A stretch of 64,000 nt of DNA from Geodermatophilus marinus. Its GTDB lineage: Bacteria; Actinomycetota; Actinomycetes; Mycobacteriales; Geodermatophilaceae. Below are positions 40,467 to 48,390 of the stretch, piece by piece (position 1 is the stretch's first letter; each line of letters begins with the position of its first letter). The translations under genes were made by a program, and so were the position numbers. The stretch is taken from positions 1 through 64,000 of the forward strand of contig NZ_QVQH01000018.1 in NCBI RefSeq assembly GCF_003428645.1. The letters are read 5' to 3'. The notes under the pieces were generated by a model. It saw only the letters and a list, made by a program, of their open reading frames with translations. It was not told the DNA's origin and searched no databases.

Positions 40467-41300
40467 ATGGCAGGACGGGTGCAGGGCAAGGTCGCCTTCA
40501 TCACCGGCGCGGCGCGCAGCCAGGGCCGCAGCCACGCTGTGCGGCTGGCCCAGGAGGGTGCCGACATCATCGCCGTCGACATCGCCGGGCCGGTCGAGTC
40601 GATCCGGATGTACCCGCCGGCCACCGAGGAGGACCTCGCCGAGACCGTCCGCCAGGTCGAGGCCCTCGACCGGCGCATCATCGCGACGAAGGCCGACGTC
40701 CGGGACAGCGGCGCGCTGAAGGCCGCGGTGGACGAGGGGGTGGCCCAGCTCGGCCGGCTGGACATCGTGCTGGCCAACGCCGGGGTCTTCGAGCTGGAGC
40801 CGTCGCTGGAGCTCACCGACAGGGCCTGGCAGGAGATGATCGACATCAACCTGACCGGCGTGTGGAACACCTGCAAGGTGGCGCTGCCGCACCTGATCGA
40901 GGGCGGCGGCGGGTCGATCGTCATCACCAGCTCGACCGCCGGGCTCAAGGGGACGCCGAACACCATCCACTACACGACCGCCAAGCACGGCGTCATCGGC
41001 ATCATGCGGACGCTGGCCAACGAGTTCGGCAAGCAGGCGATCCGGGTGAACACCGTGCACCCGACCGGCGTGGACACGGTGATGATCCAGAACCCCAAGA
41101 CGTGGGGGCTGTTCACCCCGGACGACCCCGAGCCGACGAAGGAGAAGTTCACCGAGCTGTTCGAGACGCTGCACCCGCTGCCGGTGGCCTACGTCGACCC
41201 GGTGGACATCTCCAACGCGGTGCTGTTCCTCGTCTCGGACGAGGCCCGCTACATCACCGGGGTGACCCTGCCGGTGGACGCCGGCTACACGATCCGCTGA
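40467..41300 (+). CDS. Mycofactocin-coupled SDR family oxidoreductase 3
   Basis: 277 residues, ATG 40467 with AGAGGGG 6 nt upstream, 20 nt after the second SDR. Motifs: TGAARSQGRSHAVRLAQEGA, LANAGVFE, ITSSTAGLKG with HYTTAKHG (Ser-Tyr-Lys), and the mycofactocin-type insertion EEDLAETVRQVEALDRRI. The three SDR genes clearly arose by tandem duplication and are co-transcribed. A long hairpin ends the unit. The enzymes probably pass electrons from bound NADH to mycofactocin. Confidence 0.93.
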   Translation: MAGRVQGKVAFITGAARSQGRSHAVRLAQEGADIIAVDIAGPVESIRMYPPATEEDLAETVRQVEALDRRIIATKADVRDSGALKAAVDEGVAQLGRLDIVLANAGVFELEPSLELTDRAWQEMIDINLTGVWNTCKVALPHLIEGGGGSIVITSSTAGLKGTPNTIHYTTAKHGVIGIMRTLANEFGKQAIRVNTVHPTGVDTVMIQNPKTWGLFTPDDPEPTKEKFTELFETLHPLPVAYVDPVDISNAVLFLVSDEARYITGVTLPVDAGYTIR

Positions 41301-41325
41301 GGCCGGGGCCCGCTGCGGCCGCCCG

Positions 41326-41396
41326 GGTCGAGGGAGAGGAAGCTACGCCCGCGTCGGGGCGCCCCTGACACGGGCAGAGCTTCCTCTCCCTCGACC
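41326..41396. terminator. Long hairpin between SDR3 and convergent PPOX gene
   Basis: Perfect 19-bp arms (41326-41344 and 41378-41396) carry the words GAGGGAGAGGAAGC and its complement; the interior contains further pairing (GCCCG with CGGGC). It separates convergent genes and is likely a bidirectional terminator. Confidence 0.7.
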
Positions 41397-41419
41397 GTTC
41401 CGGGCCTCGCCCCCGGCGG

Positions 41420-41896
41420 TCAGAGGTCGACGACCGCGTTGTCCGAGGAGATCCGCTGCCCGGTCGCCTTGGCCTTGACGAAGCTGAACGCCGTCGCCAG
41501 CCGCCCACCGGGGGAGTCCCAGTACTCGGCGGTGTCGGCCTCCACGCGCACCAGCACGACCGACGGGTCCTCCGGGCCCTGCGGCAGCCAGGCCGACACG
41601 CCGGAGTTCCACAGCTGCTCCTTCTTCTCGACGTCGTGCACCACCACGGCGTGCCCGGTCAGCGACACCCAGGTGCCGCCCGACCCGACGCCGACGTTCA
41701 CCTGCGGCGAGGCCTGGACGTGCCCGATCCAGTCCGAGCCCTCCTCGGCGAAGAACCACAGGTCGCCGTCGAACTCGACCTCCTGCAGCGCCATCGGCCG
41801 GCTGGTGAGCTTCCCCCCGGGCGTGGTGGTGGTCAGGAAGCCGATCTTCTGGCCCTTGATCAGCTCGGCGACCTTGCGGGTGTCCTCGGCGCTCAT
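41420..41896 (-). CDS. Pyridoxamine 5'-phosphate oxidase-family (general stress protein 26-like) protein
   Basis: 158 residues, ATG 41896 overlapping the upstream stop (ATGA). A split-barrel flavin-binding fold: KIGFLTTTTPGGKLTSRPM, DGDLWFFAEEGSDWIGHVQA and NVGVGSGGTWVSLTGHA. This matches the GSP26/PPOX group that binds FMN, FAD, heme or F420. It lies inside the mycofactocin island but on the opposite strand. A flavin or deazaflavin redox role is plausible but not shown. Confidence 0.85.
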   Translation of the reverse strand: MSAEDTRKVAELIKGQKIGFLTTTTPGGKLTSRPMALQEVEFDGDLWFFAEEGSDWIGHVQASPQVNVGVGSGGTWVSLTGHAVVVHDVEKKEQLWNSGVSAWLPQGPEDPSVVLVRVEADTAEYWDSPGGRLATAFSFVKAKATGQRISSDNAVVDL

Positions 41897-42342
41897 GCGC
41901 GTCGTCCTCTCGTGCGGGATCGGATGTCGCCCGACCGGTGCCCAGCCGGGCCGCCCGCGAACCCCGGCGGCAGCGCGTCCAGGTAGCGCCAGGCACCGCC
42001 GTCCCGCACGAACCGGCTCACCTCGTGCTGCGCGCCCGGTTCCCGGTCGACGACCCACGACGCCCGGAACTCGACCGTGCCCTCCCCGGCCAGCAGCCCG
42101 CCGCCGGTGGTGGCCAGCACCTCCAGGCCGGTCCAGCGCACGGCCGGGTCCGGGTCGAGGGTGCGCGGGCGGGTGGACGGGTGCCAGGTGGCCAGCAGGT
42201 AGCCGGTGTCGCCCACGACGAAGGCGCTGTACCGCGACCGCACGAGCTGCTCGGCCGTGGCGGCGGGCGCGCCGGCGTGCAGCGGGCCGCAGCACTCGTC
42301 GTAGGGCGAGCCGGTGCCGCACGGGCAGCGTCGGGGCGTCAT
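41893..42342 (-). CDS. YchJ-family SEC-C zinc-binding protein
   Basis: 149 residues, ATG 42342. The N-terminal SEC-C zinc motif is CPCGTGSPYDECCGPLHAG, and the following domain (VRSRYSAFVVGDTGYLLATW, then VEFRASWV) is the NTF2-like YchJ/UPF0225 core. The family has no assigned reaction. It is translationally coupled to the PPOX gene. The C-terminus is basic and Gly/Arg rich, beyond the normal family end. Confidence 0.88.
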   Translation of the reverse strand: MTPRRCPCGTGSPYDECCGPLHAGAPAATAEQLVRSRYSAFVVGDTGYLLATWHPSTRPRTLDPDPAVRWTGLEVLATTGGGLLAGEGTVEFRASWVVDREPGAQHEVSRFVRDGGAWRYLDALPPGFAGGPAGHRSGDIRSRTRGRRA

Positions 42343-42384
42343 GCTGCCCCAGTCTGGACGCACCGGCGGGCGGGAGGGGTGCAG

Positions 42385-44328
42385 GTGGCGCGGTACCGGC
42401 GGCTGGCCGCACCCCTGCGGCTGGGCCCGCTGACGGTGCCCAACCGGGTGGTCTTCCCGGCGCACCTGACCAACTTCGCCGTCGACGGCCTGCCCACCGC
42501 CCGCCACGCCGCCTACGCCGCGGCCCGAGCGGCGGGCGGTGCCGGGCTGGTCGTCGTCGAGGAGTCCACCGTCGACCCTGCCGACCGCCCGTACGAGAAG
42601 CTGGTCCGCGGGTGGGACCCGGCGGTCGTGCCCGCCTGGCGGGCGGTCACCGAGGCGGTGCACGCGCACGGCGTCCCCGTGGTCGCCCAGCTGAACCACA
42701 ACGGCGGGCAGTCCGACGGGTTGCACACCCGCGCACCGGTGCTCGCCCCGTCCCCGGTGCCCGACCCGCTGTTCGGCGAGGTGCCGCGCGAGGCCACGCC
42801 CGCCGACCTGCGCCGGCTGGTCGCCGCGTTCGCCGCGGTCGCCGGGCGCTGCGCGGCGGCCGGCTTCGACGGCGTGGAGGTCCAGGCCTCCCAGTCGGCC
42901 CTGGCCCGGCAGTTCCTCTCCCGGGCGACCAACCGGCGCACCGACCGCTACGGCGGGTCGCTGGAGAACCGCGCCCGCTTCCTCGCCGAGGTGCTCGCCG
43001 CGGTGCGGGAGGCGGTGGGGCCGGACCGGGCGGTCGGCGTCCGCCTCGGCGACGAGGAGGGCGCGGGCGGGGGGACGACGGCGGCCGAGGCAGCGGCCAC
43101 CGCGCGCCTGCTCGCCGGGCGCGGGCTGGTCGACTGGGTGAGCACCACCGTCGGCGTCGCGACCGCGACCCTGGACCGCGTCGTCCCGCCGATGACCACC
43201 CCGACCGGCTACGCCCGCCCGTTCGCCGCCGCGGTGCGCGCGGCCGTCGGCGTCCCGGTGATCGGGGTGGGCCGCTTCCTCACCCCCGGCCAGGCCGAGG
43301 CCGCGCTGGCGGCCGGCGACTGCGACCTGGTCGGGGCGGTGCGCGCGCAGGTCGCCGACCCGGCGTGGGCGGCCAAGGCGCTCGCCGGCCGGGCGGGGGA
43401 GATCCGCCGGTGCCTGGGCTGCAACCAGGAGTGCGTCGGCGCGGTCGGCCTCGGCCGGGCGCTCGGCTGCGTGACCAACCCGCGGGCGGGCCGGGAGGCC
43501 CCGCTGCCGGTGCCCGCGCGGCGGCGGGTGCTGGTCGTCGGCGGTGGCCCGGCCGGGCTGCGGACGGCGGCGACCGCGGCGCAGCGCGGCCACGAGGTGA
43601 CCCTGCTGGAGCAGGGTCGGGTCCTCGGCGGGGCGGTGCGGACGGCGGCCGCCGGCCCCGGCCGGGGCGGGCTCCTCCCGCTGGTCGAGGACCTGGCCCG
43701 GGAGTGCGCGCGGGCCGGGGTGGCGCTGCGCACCGGCGTCCGGGCGACCGCCGCGGGCGTGCTGGGCGCCGCCCCGGACGCCGTCGTCCTGGCCACCGGC
43801 GCGCGGGCGGCCCCGCCCGCGTGGGCGGCCGGCGCCGAGGGCGTGCTCGACGTCCGGGACGTGCTCGGCGGGCGGGTGCGGCCGGCCGGCCGGGTGCTCG
43901 TGGTCGACGAGCTCGGCGGGGCGGCAGCGCCGTCGGTGGCCGAGCTGCTGGCCGCGCGCGGCTGCCGGGTGGAGCTGGTGACCGCGGCGCTGGTGGTCGG
44001 GCAGGACCTCGGGCCGCTGCTGGAGCTGCCGCGCTGGCGCCGGCGGGCCGCGGAGCTCGGCATCCGGCTGACCCCCGAGGTGGTGGTGACCGCCGTGGAC
44101 GGCGGCACGGTCGCCCTGCTGCACCACCCGACCGGCGCGGTGCAGGCGCGGGCGGTCGACGCCGTCGTGGTGGCCGCCCCAGGCGTGGCCGACGACGCGC
44201 TCTGGCACGAGCTGCGCCGCGGGCCCGGGGACGGCGGCCCGGAGGTGCACCGGGTGGGCGACTGCCTCGCGCCCCGGCGGGCCTCGGCCGCCACCCGGGA
44301 CGGCGAGCGGGTCGGCGCGGCGCTGTAG
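42385..44328 (+). CDS. Mycofactocin system FadH/OYE-family oxidoreductase 2
   Basis: 647 residues from GTG 42385 (GTG 42379 also possible), with GGGAGGGG upstream. Same layout as the copy at 36690: OYE barrel (LRLGPLTVPNRVVFPAHLTN; RATNRRTDRYGGSLENRARF), a CLGCNQECVG Fe-S segment and a Rossmann domain (VLVVGGGPAGLRTAATAAQR). The catalytic-region NHNGGQSDG motif is clearer than in copy 1, where the equivalent is GHTGAQGSP. The two copies are about as diverged as separate subfamilies. Possibly links mycofactocin to a nicotinamide or enoyl substrate. Confidence 0.88.
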   Translation: MARYRRLAAPLRLGPLTVPNRVVFPAHLTNFAVDGLPTARHAAYAAARAAGGAGLVVVEESTVDPADRPYEKLVRGWDPAVVPAWRAVTEAVHAHGVPVVAQLNHNGGQSDGLHTRAPVLAPSPVPDPLFGEVPREATPADLRRLVAAFAAVAGRCAAAGFDGVEVQASQSALARQFLSRATNRRTDRYGGSLENRARFLAEVLAAVREAVGPDRAVGVRLGDEEGAGGGTTAAEAAATARLLAGRGLVDWVSTTVGVATATLDRVVPPMTTPTGYARPFAAAVRAAVGVPVIGVGRFLTPGQAEAALAAGDCDLVGAVRAQVADPAWAAKALAGRAGEIRRCLGCNQECVGAVGLGRALGCVTNPRAGREAPLPVPARRRVLVVGGGPAGLRTAATAAQRGHEVTLLEQGRVLGGAVRTAAAGPGRGGLLPLVEDLARECARAGVALRTGVRATAAGVLGAAPDAVVLATGARAAPPAWAAGAEGVLDVRDVLGGRVRPAGRVLVVDELGGAAAPSVAELLAARGCRVELVTAALVVGQDLGPLLELPRWRRRAAELGIRLTPEVVVTAVDGGTVALLHHPTGAVQARAVDAVVVAAPGVADDALWHELRRGPGDGGPEVHRVGDCLAPRRASAATRDGERVGAAL

Positions 44329-44360
44329 CCCCGGCCGCGAGGGGAGGGGCCGCCGGCGGG

Positions 44361-45047
44361 TCAGGCCTCGCCGGCGTACCGCGCGCGCAGGCCCTCGACG
44401 AGCAGGTCCAGGCCGAACTCGAAGGCCGCGCCGTGCGGGTGGCGCACCAGCTCGGTGATCGCGGCCAGCAGCAGCGGCTGCCCGGCCAGGGCGCAGGCGC
44501 GCCGGGCGGCGGGGTCCTCGCCCCCGGGGGCCGGTGGCTGGCTGCGCCCCCGGTCGGCCTCCGCCTGCCACTCGACGGCGCTGCCGATCACGTAGGAGCC
44601 CAGCGCGAACAGCGCCTGCTGCGCCTCGCCGGGGCGCAGGCCCGCCGCCACCAGCACGCCGAGCACCCGCTCGATGCCGGCGAAGCTCTCCGGGCTGGGC
44701 CGGTTGCCGGCCACCACCCGAGGCGCGTCCCGGGTGGCCACCAGCGCGGTGAACGTGCGCCGGGCGTCCTCGCGCAGCCACTCCCACCAGGGCTGGCCCT
44801 CCTCCGGGCCGGCGTAGACCCGCCCGGTGCGGCGCAGCAGCTCCTCGGCCATGAGATCCATGAGCTGCCGCTTGTTCTCGACGTGCCAGTAGAGGGTCGG
44901 CCCGGAGACCCCGAGCCGGGCGGCGACCCGGCGGAACGAGACCGCCTCCAGGCCGCCCTCGGCGAGCAGGTCGAGGGCGGCGTCGACGACGGCCTCGCGG
45001 GTCACCGCCGGCCGCTCCGTCGCCGTCCCCGGTCTCACGCTTGACAC
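44361..45047 (-). CDS. TetR-family repressor of the ABC exporter
   Basis: 228 residues, GTG 45047. N-terminal HTH ALDLLAEGGLEAVSFRRVAA followed by RLGVSGPTLYWHVENKRQLM, the pattern of true TetR-type (TetR_C) repressors. The C-terminal ligand domain includes LFALGSYVIGSAVEWQAEA. It diverges from the ABC exporter with only 20 nt between the start codons, and two copies of an operator word lie in and beside that gap. It probably senses the exported compound. Confidence 0.92.
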   Translation of the reverse strand: MSSVRPGTATERPAVTREAVVDAALDLLAEGGLEAVSFRRVAARLGVSGPTLYWHVENKRQLMDLMAEELLRRTGRVYAGPEEGQPWWEWLREDARRTFTALVATRDAPRVVAGNRPSPESFAGIERVLGVLVAAGLRPGEAQQALFALGSYVIGSAVEWQAEADRGRSQPPAPGGEDPAARRACALAGQPLLLAAITELVRHPHGAAFEFGLDLLVEGLRARYAGEA

Positions 45048-45094
45048 CCTAACGGTGTGAGAGGACGGTGTCCGCTGTGTCTAACACCGTTAGG
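45044..45094. promoter_or_regulatory. Paired inverted TetR operator sites
   Basis: CCTAACGGTGT (45048-45058) and ACACCGTTAGG (45084-45094) are perfect inverse copies. Each lies in a smaller palindrome: ACACC-N5-GGTGT (45044-45058) and CTAAC-N3-GTTAG (45081-45093). The left copy overlaps the TetR start codon, the right copy lies within the first codons of the ABC ATPase gene. Confidence 0.75.
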
Positions 45095-46069
45095 GAACCG
45101 GCCATCGAGGTCACCGGCCTCCGCAAGACCTACCCGGCCGGCGACTCCGTGGTCGAGGCGGTGAAGGGCATCGACCTGCGGGTCGAGGCGGGGCAGACCT
45201 ACGGCTTCCTCGGCCCCAACGGCGCCGGGAAGTCCACGACCATCGAGATGCTGTGCACCATCCGCAACCCGACGTCGGGGACCGCGCGCGTCGCCGGCTT
45301 CGACGTCGTCCGGCAGCGCAGCCAGGTGCGCCGTCGGATCGGCCTGGTGTTCCAGCAGCAGACCCTGGACCTGCAGCTGTCCGCCGAGCAGAACCTGCGC
45401 TTCCACGCCGAGCTCTACGGCCTCTCCCGCCCGGAGGCCGACCGGCGCATCGCCGAGGTGCTCGACATGGTGGCCCTCACCGACCGCCGCACGGACCGGG
45501 TCGACAAGTTCTCCGGCGGCATGAAGCGGCGGCTGGAGATCGCCCGCGGCCTGGTCCACGCCCCCCAGGTGCTCTTCCTCGACGAGCCCACCATCGGCCT
45601 GGACCCGCAGACCCGCGCCGCCATCTGGGACCACCTGACCTGGCTGCGCGACAACACCGACATCACCGTCTTCGTCACCACGCACTACATGGACGAGGCC
45701 GAGCACTGCGACCGGATCGCGATCATGGACCACGGCGAGATCGTCGTGGAGGACACGCCCGAGGCGCTGAAGTCCAGCGTCGGCACCGACCGCATCGCGC
45801 TGCGCACCGACGACGACGAGCTGGCCATCGCGCGGGTCCGGGAGCGGCTCGGGGTGGAGGCCGGCATGCACGAGGGGCAGGTGACCCTCGCCGTGGCCGA
45901 GGGGGCCGCGGTGGTGCCCCGGCTGTTCACCGAGCTCGGCGTCGGCATCCGCTCGGTGACCGTCACCCGGCCCAGCCTGGACGACGTCTTCCTGACCTAC
46001 ACCGGCCGCACGATCCGCGACTCCGAGGGCCCCTCGGCCCCGTCCCACCCGTTCGCCGGGAGGCGCTGA
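45068..46069 (+). CDS. DrrA-type ABC transporter ATP-binding protein
   Basis: 333 residues from GTG 45068 (GTG 45077 is an alternative with more normal Shine-Dalgarno spacing). Walker A GPNGAGKST, signature DKFSGGMKRRLEIARGL, Walker B LFLDEPTIGLDP and switch His TTHYMDEAEHCD. The C-terminal regulatory part is typical of daunorubicin-resistance ATPases. The operator of the divergent TetR is embedded in the codons for SNTVRE at the N-terminus. It works with the permease at 46100. Confidence 0.95.
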   Translation: MSAVSNTVREPAIEVTGLRKTYPAGDSVVEAVKGIDLRVEAGQTYGFLGPNGAGKSTTIEMLCTIRNPTSGTARVAGFDVVRQRSQVRRRIGLVFQQQTLDLQLSAEQNLRFHAELYGLSRPEADRRIAEVLDMVALTDRRTDRVDKFSGGMKRRLEIARGLVHAPQVLFLDEPTIGLDPQTRAAIWDHLTWLRDNTDITVFVTTHYMDEAEHCDRIAIMDHGEIVVEDTPEALKSSVGTDRIALRTDDDELAIARVRERLGVEAGMHEGQVTLAVAEGAAVVPRLFTELGVGIRSVTVTRPSLDDVFLTYTGRTIRDSEGPSAPSHPFAGRR

Positions 46070-46099
46070 CATGACCCGCTCCGCCGGAGAGGACGCACC

Positions 46100-46981
46100 G
46101 TGAGCACCCGTGACACCGCCGTCCCGCCCGCCGTCACCGAGCCGCAGCGGCTGACCGAGGTGCGCTCCGACCTCGGCCACGAGGTCCGGGCCACCTGGGT
46201 CGTGATGCGCCGGGAGCTCCTGCGGCTCCGGCAGGACCGGGCCCGCATCCTCACCATGCTGCTGCAGCCGCTGCTCTTCGTCTTCGTCATGGGCACCGGC
46301 CTGGGCAGCATCGTCGACACCGGCGGCGACACCAGCTTCCGGACCTTCCTGTTCCCCGGGGTGCTGGCCACCTCGGTGCTGTTCACCGCGGCCTTCGCCG
46401 GCATCAGCCTGGTCTGGGACCGCGAGTTCGGCTTCCTGCGCGAGATGATGGTCGCCCCCATCTCCCGCGGCGCGATCATCTGGGGCAAGTGCCTCGGCGG
46501 CGCGGTCGTGGCCACCGTGCAGAGCCTCCTGCTCCTCGCCCTGGCCGGCACCGTCGGCATCCCCTACGCCCCCGTGCTGCTCCTCCAGCTGACCGGCTGC
46601 CTGTTCCTCGGGTCGCTGCTGCTCACCGCGCTCGGCGTCCTGCTCTCCACGCGGATCAGGACCATCCAGACGGCGATGCCGGTCAGCCAGCTGCTGATCA
46701 TGCCGATGATGTTCCTGTCGGGGGCGCTGTTCCCGATCGCCGGGCTGCCGGACTGGCTCGCCGTCCTCACCAAGCTCAACCCGCTGACCTACGTCGTCCA
46801 GCCGATGCGCTCCTTCGTGCTCGACCGGCTGGCGCTGACGGCGGCCGAGCAGGAGCGCCTAGTCCCGGTGATCACCTGGGCCGGCTGGGAGGTACCGGTC
46901 GGGGTCCAGCTGCTGGCCGTCGCCGTCCTGACGCTGGGGCTGGTCACCCTCGCCGCCCGGGTCTTCCGCACCACCGAGTAG
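46100..46981 (+). CDS. ABC-2 type permease (DrrB-like)
   Basis: 293 residues, GTG 46100 with GGAGAGGA upstream. Six hydrophobic segments are visible, for example MLLQPLLFVFVMGTGLGSIV, TFLFPGVLATSVLFTAAFAG and VSQLLIMPMMFLSGALFPIA. The signature EFGFLREMMVAPISRGAIIW is typical of ABC-2 exporters. It is the partner of the ATPase just upstream. Its insertion inside the mycofactocin island makes export of a mycofactocin-related or alcohol-derived compound conceivable, but nothing in the sequence shows substrate. Confidence 0.93.
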   Translation: MSTRDTAVPPAVTEPQRLTEVRSDLGHEVRATWVVMRRELLRLRQDRARILTMLLQPLLFVFVMGTGLGSIVDTGGDTSFRTFLFPGVLATSVLFTAAFAGISLVWDREFGFLREMMVAPISRGAIIWGKCLGGAVVATVQSLLLLALAGTVGIPYAPVLLLQLTGCLFLGSLLLTALGVLLSTRIRTIQTAMPVSQLLIMPMMFLSGALFPIAGLPDWLAVLTKLNPLTYVVQPMRSFVLDRLALTAAEQERLVPVITWAGWEVPVGVQLLAVAVLTLGLVTLAARVFRTTE

Positions 46982-46986
46982 AAGGA

Positions 46987-47037
46987 CCACCCTTCCCCCC
47001 ACGCCTCGCAGGCTCGGCGCGGGCCCCTGAAGGGTGG
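46987..47037. terminator. Hairpin after the ABC permease
   Basis: CCACCCTTC (46987-46995) pairs with GAAGGGTGG (47029-47037), just after the permease stop and before the leaderless mftE promoter. Confidence 0.5.
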
Positions 47038-47088
47038 CCGGTGGCGCCCGGGACGGGGCCGTCCCAGCGCGTCACTACGCTGGCTGCG

Positions 47089-47784
47089 GTGAGCTCCCTC
47101 GCGGGTGCCGTCTGGCCCGAGCTGCCCGAGCGCCCGCTGCTGCTGGTGCCGCTGGGTGCGGTCGAGCAGCACGGCCACCACCTGCCGCTGGCCACCGACA
47201 CCACCGTCGCCTGCGCGGTCGCCGAGGCGGCCGTGGACGACCTCCCCGCCGCGCTGCTGGCCCCGCCGCTCGCCTACGGCGCCAGCGGCGAGCACGAGGA
47301 GTTCCCCGGCACCGTGTCGATCGGCACCGAGGCGCTGGCCGGGCTGCTGGTCGAGTACGGCCGCTCGGCCTGCCGCTGGGCCGGGCGCCTGCTCGTCGTC
47401 AACGGCCACGGCGGCAACCTCGACGCCCTGCGGGCCGCCGTCCCGCTGCTGCGCTCGGAGGGCCGCGACGTCGCCTGGTTCCCGTGCGCCGTCGCCGGCG
47501 CCGACCCGCACGCCGGGCGCACCGAGACCGCGCTGATGTTGCACGTGGAACCGGGGTCGGTGCGCCTGGAGCGGGCCGTGGCGGGCGAGACCGCACCGCT
47601 GGACGAGGTCCTGCCCCGGCTGCGCGAGGAGGGCGTGCGCGCGGTCAGCCCCACCGGCGTGCTGGGGGACCCGGACGGCGCCTCGGCGGAGGAGGGCGCG
47701 GCCCTGCTCGACGGCCTCGCCGCGCGGCTGGCCGGCGCCGTCGCCCGGTGGGACGTCGACCCCGGCGGGCGGCTGCGGGGCTGA
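47089..47784 (+). CDS. mftE: Mycofactocin peptidase MftE (creatininase family)
   Basis: 231 residues from GTG 47089. The metal-binding motifs of creatininase amidohydrolases are intact: LGAVEQHGHHLPLATDT, NGHGGNLDALRAA and AGADPHAGRTETALM. MftE releases the modified Val-Tyr core from MftA. TACGCT (47076-47081) lies 7 nt before the start codon, so the gene probably has its own leaderless promoter and is not read from mftA, 12 kb upstream. That separation from mftABC is unusual compared with mycobacteria. Confidence 0.93.
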   Translation: MSSLAGAVWPELPERPLLLVPLGAVEQHGHHLPLATDTTVACAVAEAAVDDLPAALLAPPLAYGASGEHEEFPGTVSIGTEALAGLLVEYGRSACRWAGRLLVVNGHGGNLDALRAAVPLLRSEGRDVAWFPCAVAGADPHAGRTETALMLHVEPGSVRLERAVAGETAPLDEVLPRLREEGVRAVSPTGVLGDPDGASAEEGAALLDGLAARLAGAVARWDVDPGGRLRG

Positions 47785-47847
47785 GGGCGGCCGCCGGCGG
47801 GGGTCGGCCCGACCGGGGCCGCCGCCCCCGCGGTTAGGGTTCCGGGC

Positions 47848-48390
47848 ATGGGCTCTCCTCCCGGGTGGCTGCTCGTCGTCGACTACCAGGAGGTCTTCCG
47901 CGACCCGACGTCCCCCTGGACGACGCCCCGCTTCGACGACATCCGGCCCCGCGTCCGGTCCCTGGTGCAGGCCTTCGGCGAGCGGGTGGTGTTCACGCGC
48001 TTCGTCGTCCCCGAGCGCCCCGAGGGGGCCTGGGCCGACTACTACCGGCGGTACGACTACTTCACCCGGCCGCACGCGATCCCGCTGTTCCAGCTCTCCG
48101 AGGACCCCGGCGCCCGCACGGTCGTCGACGTCCCGACCTTCGGCAAGTGGGTGCCCGAGGTGGCCGACGTGGTGGGTGACGGGCCCCTGACGGTGGCCGG
48201 CGTGGCCACCGACTGCTGCGTGCTCTCCACCGTGCTGCCGGCCGCCGACGCCGGCGTCCACGTGCAGGTGGTCTCCGACGCCTGCGCCGGGGCCAGCGAC
48301 GAGGCGCACGCCGACACGATGCGCATCCTGGGCTGCTACGCCCCCCTGGTCGAGGTCACCACCACGGCCGAGGTGCTCGCCGCGGGATGA
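47848..48390 (+). CDS. Isochorismatase-like cysteine hydrolase between mftE and mftF
   Basis: 180 residues, ATG 47848 with TAGGGT 7 nt upstream (leaderless). The catalytic triad of the family is visible: D12 (LLVVDYQEVF), K100 (TFGKWVP) and C124 (TDCCVLSTVL). Such enzymes hydrolyse amides (nicotinamidase, N-carbamoyl amidases) or vinyl ethers. The stop overlaps the mftF start (ATGA), so it is made together with MftF. A role in trimming or tailoring a mycofactocin intermediate is suggested by context but has not been described to my knowledge. Confidence 0.88.
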   Translation: MGSPPGWLLVVDYQEVFRDPTSPWTTPRFDDIRPRVRSLVQAFGERVVFTRFVVPERPEGAWADYYRRYDYFTRPHAIPLFQLSEDPGARTVVDVPTFGKWVPEVADVVGDGPLTVAGVATDCCVLSTVLPAADAGVHVQVVSDACAGASDEAHADTMRILGCYAPLVEVTTTAEVLAAG

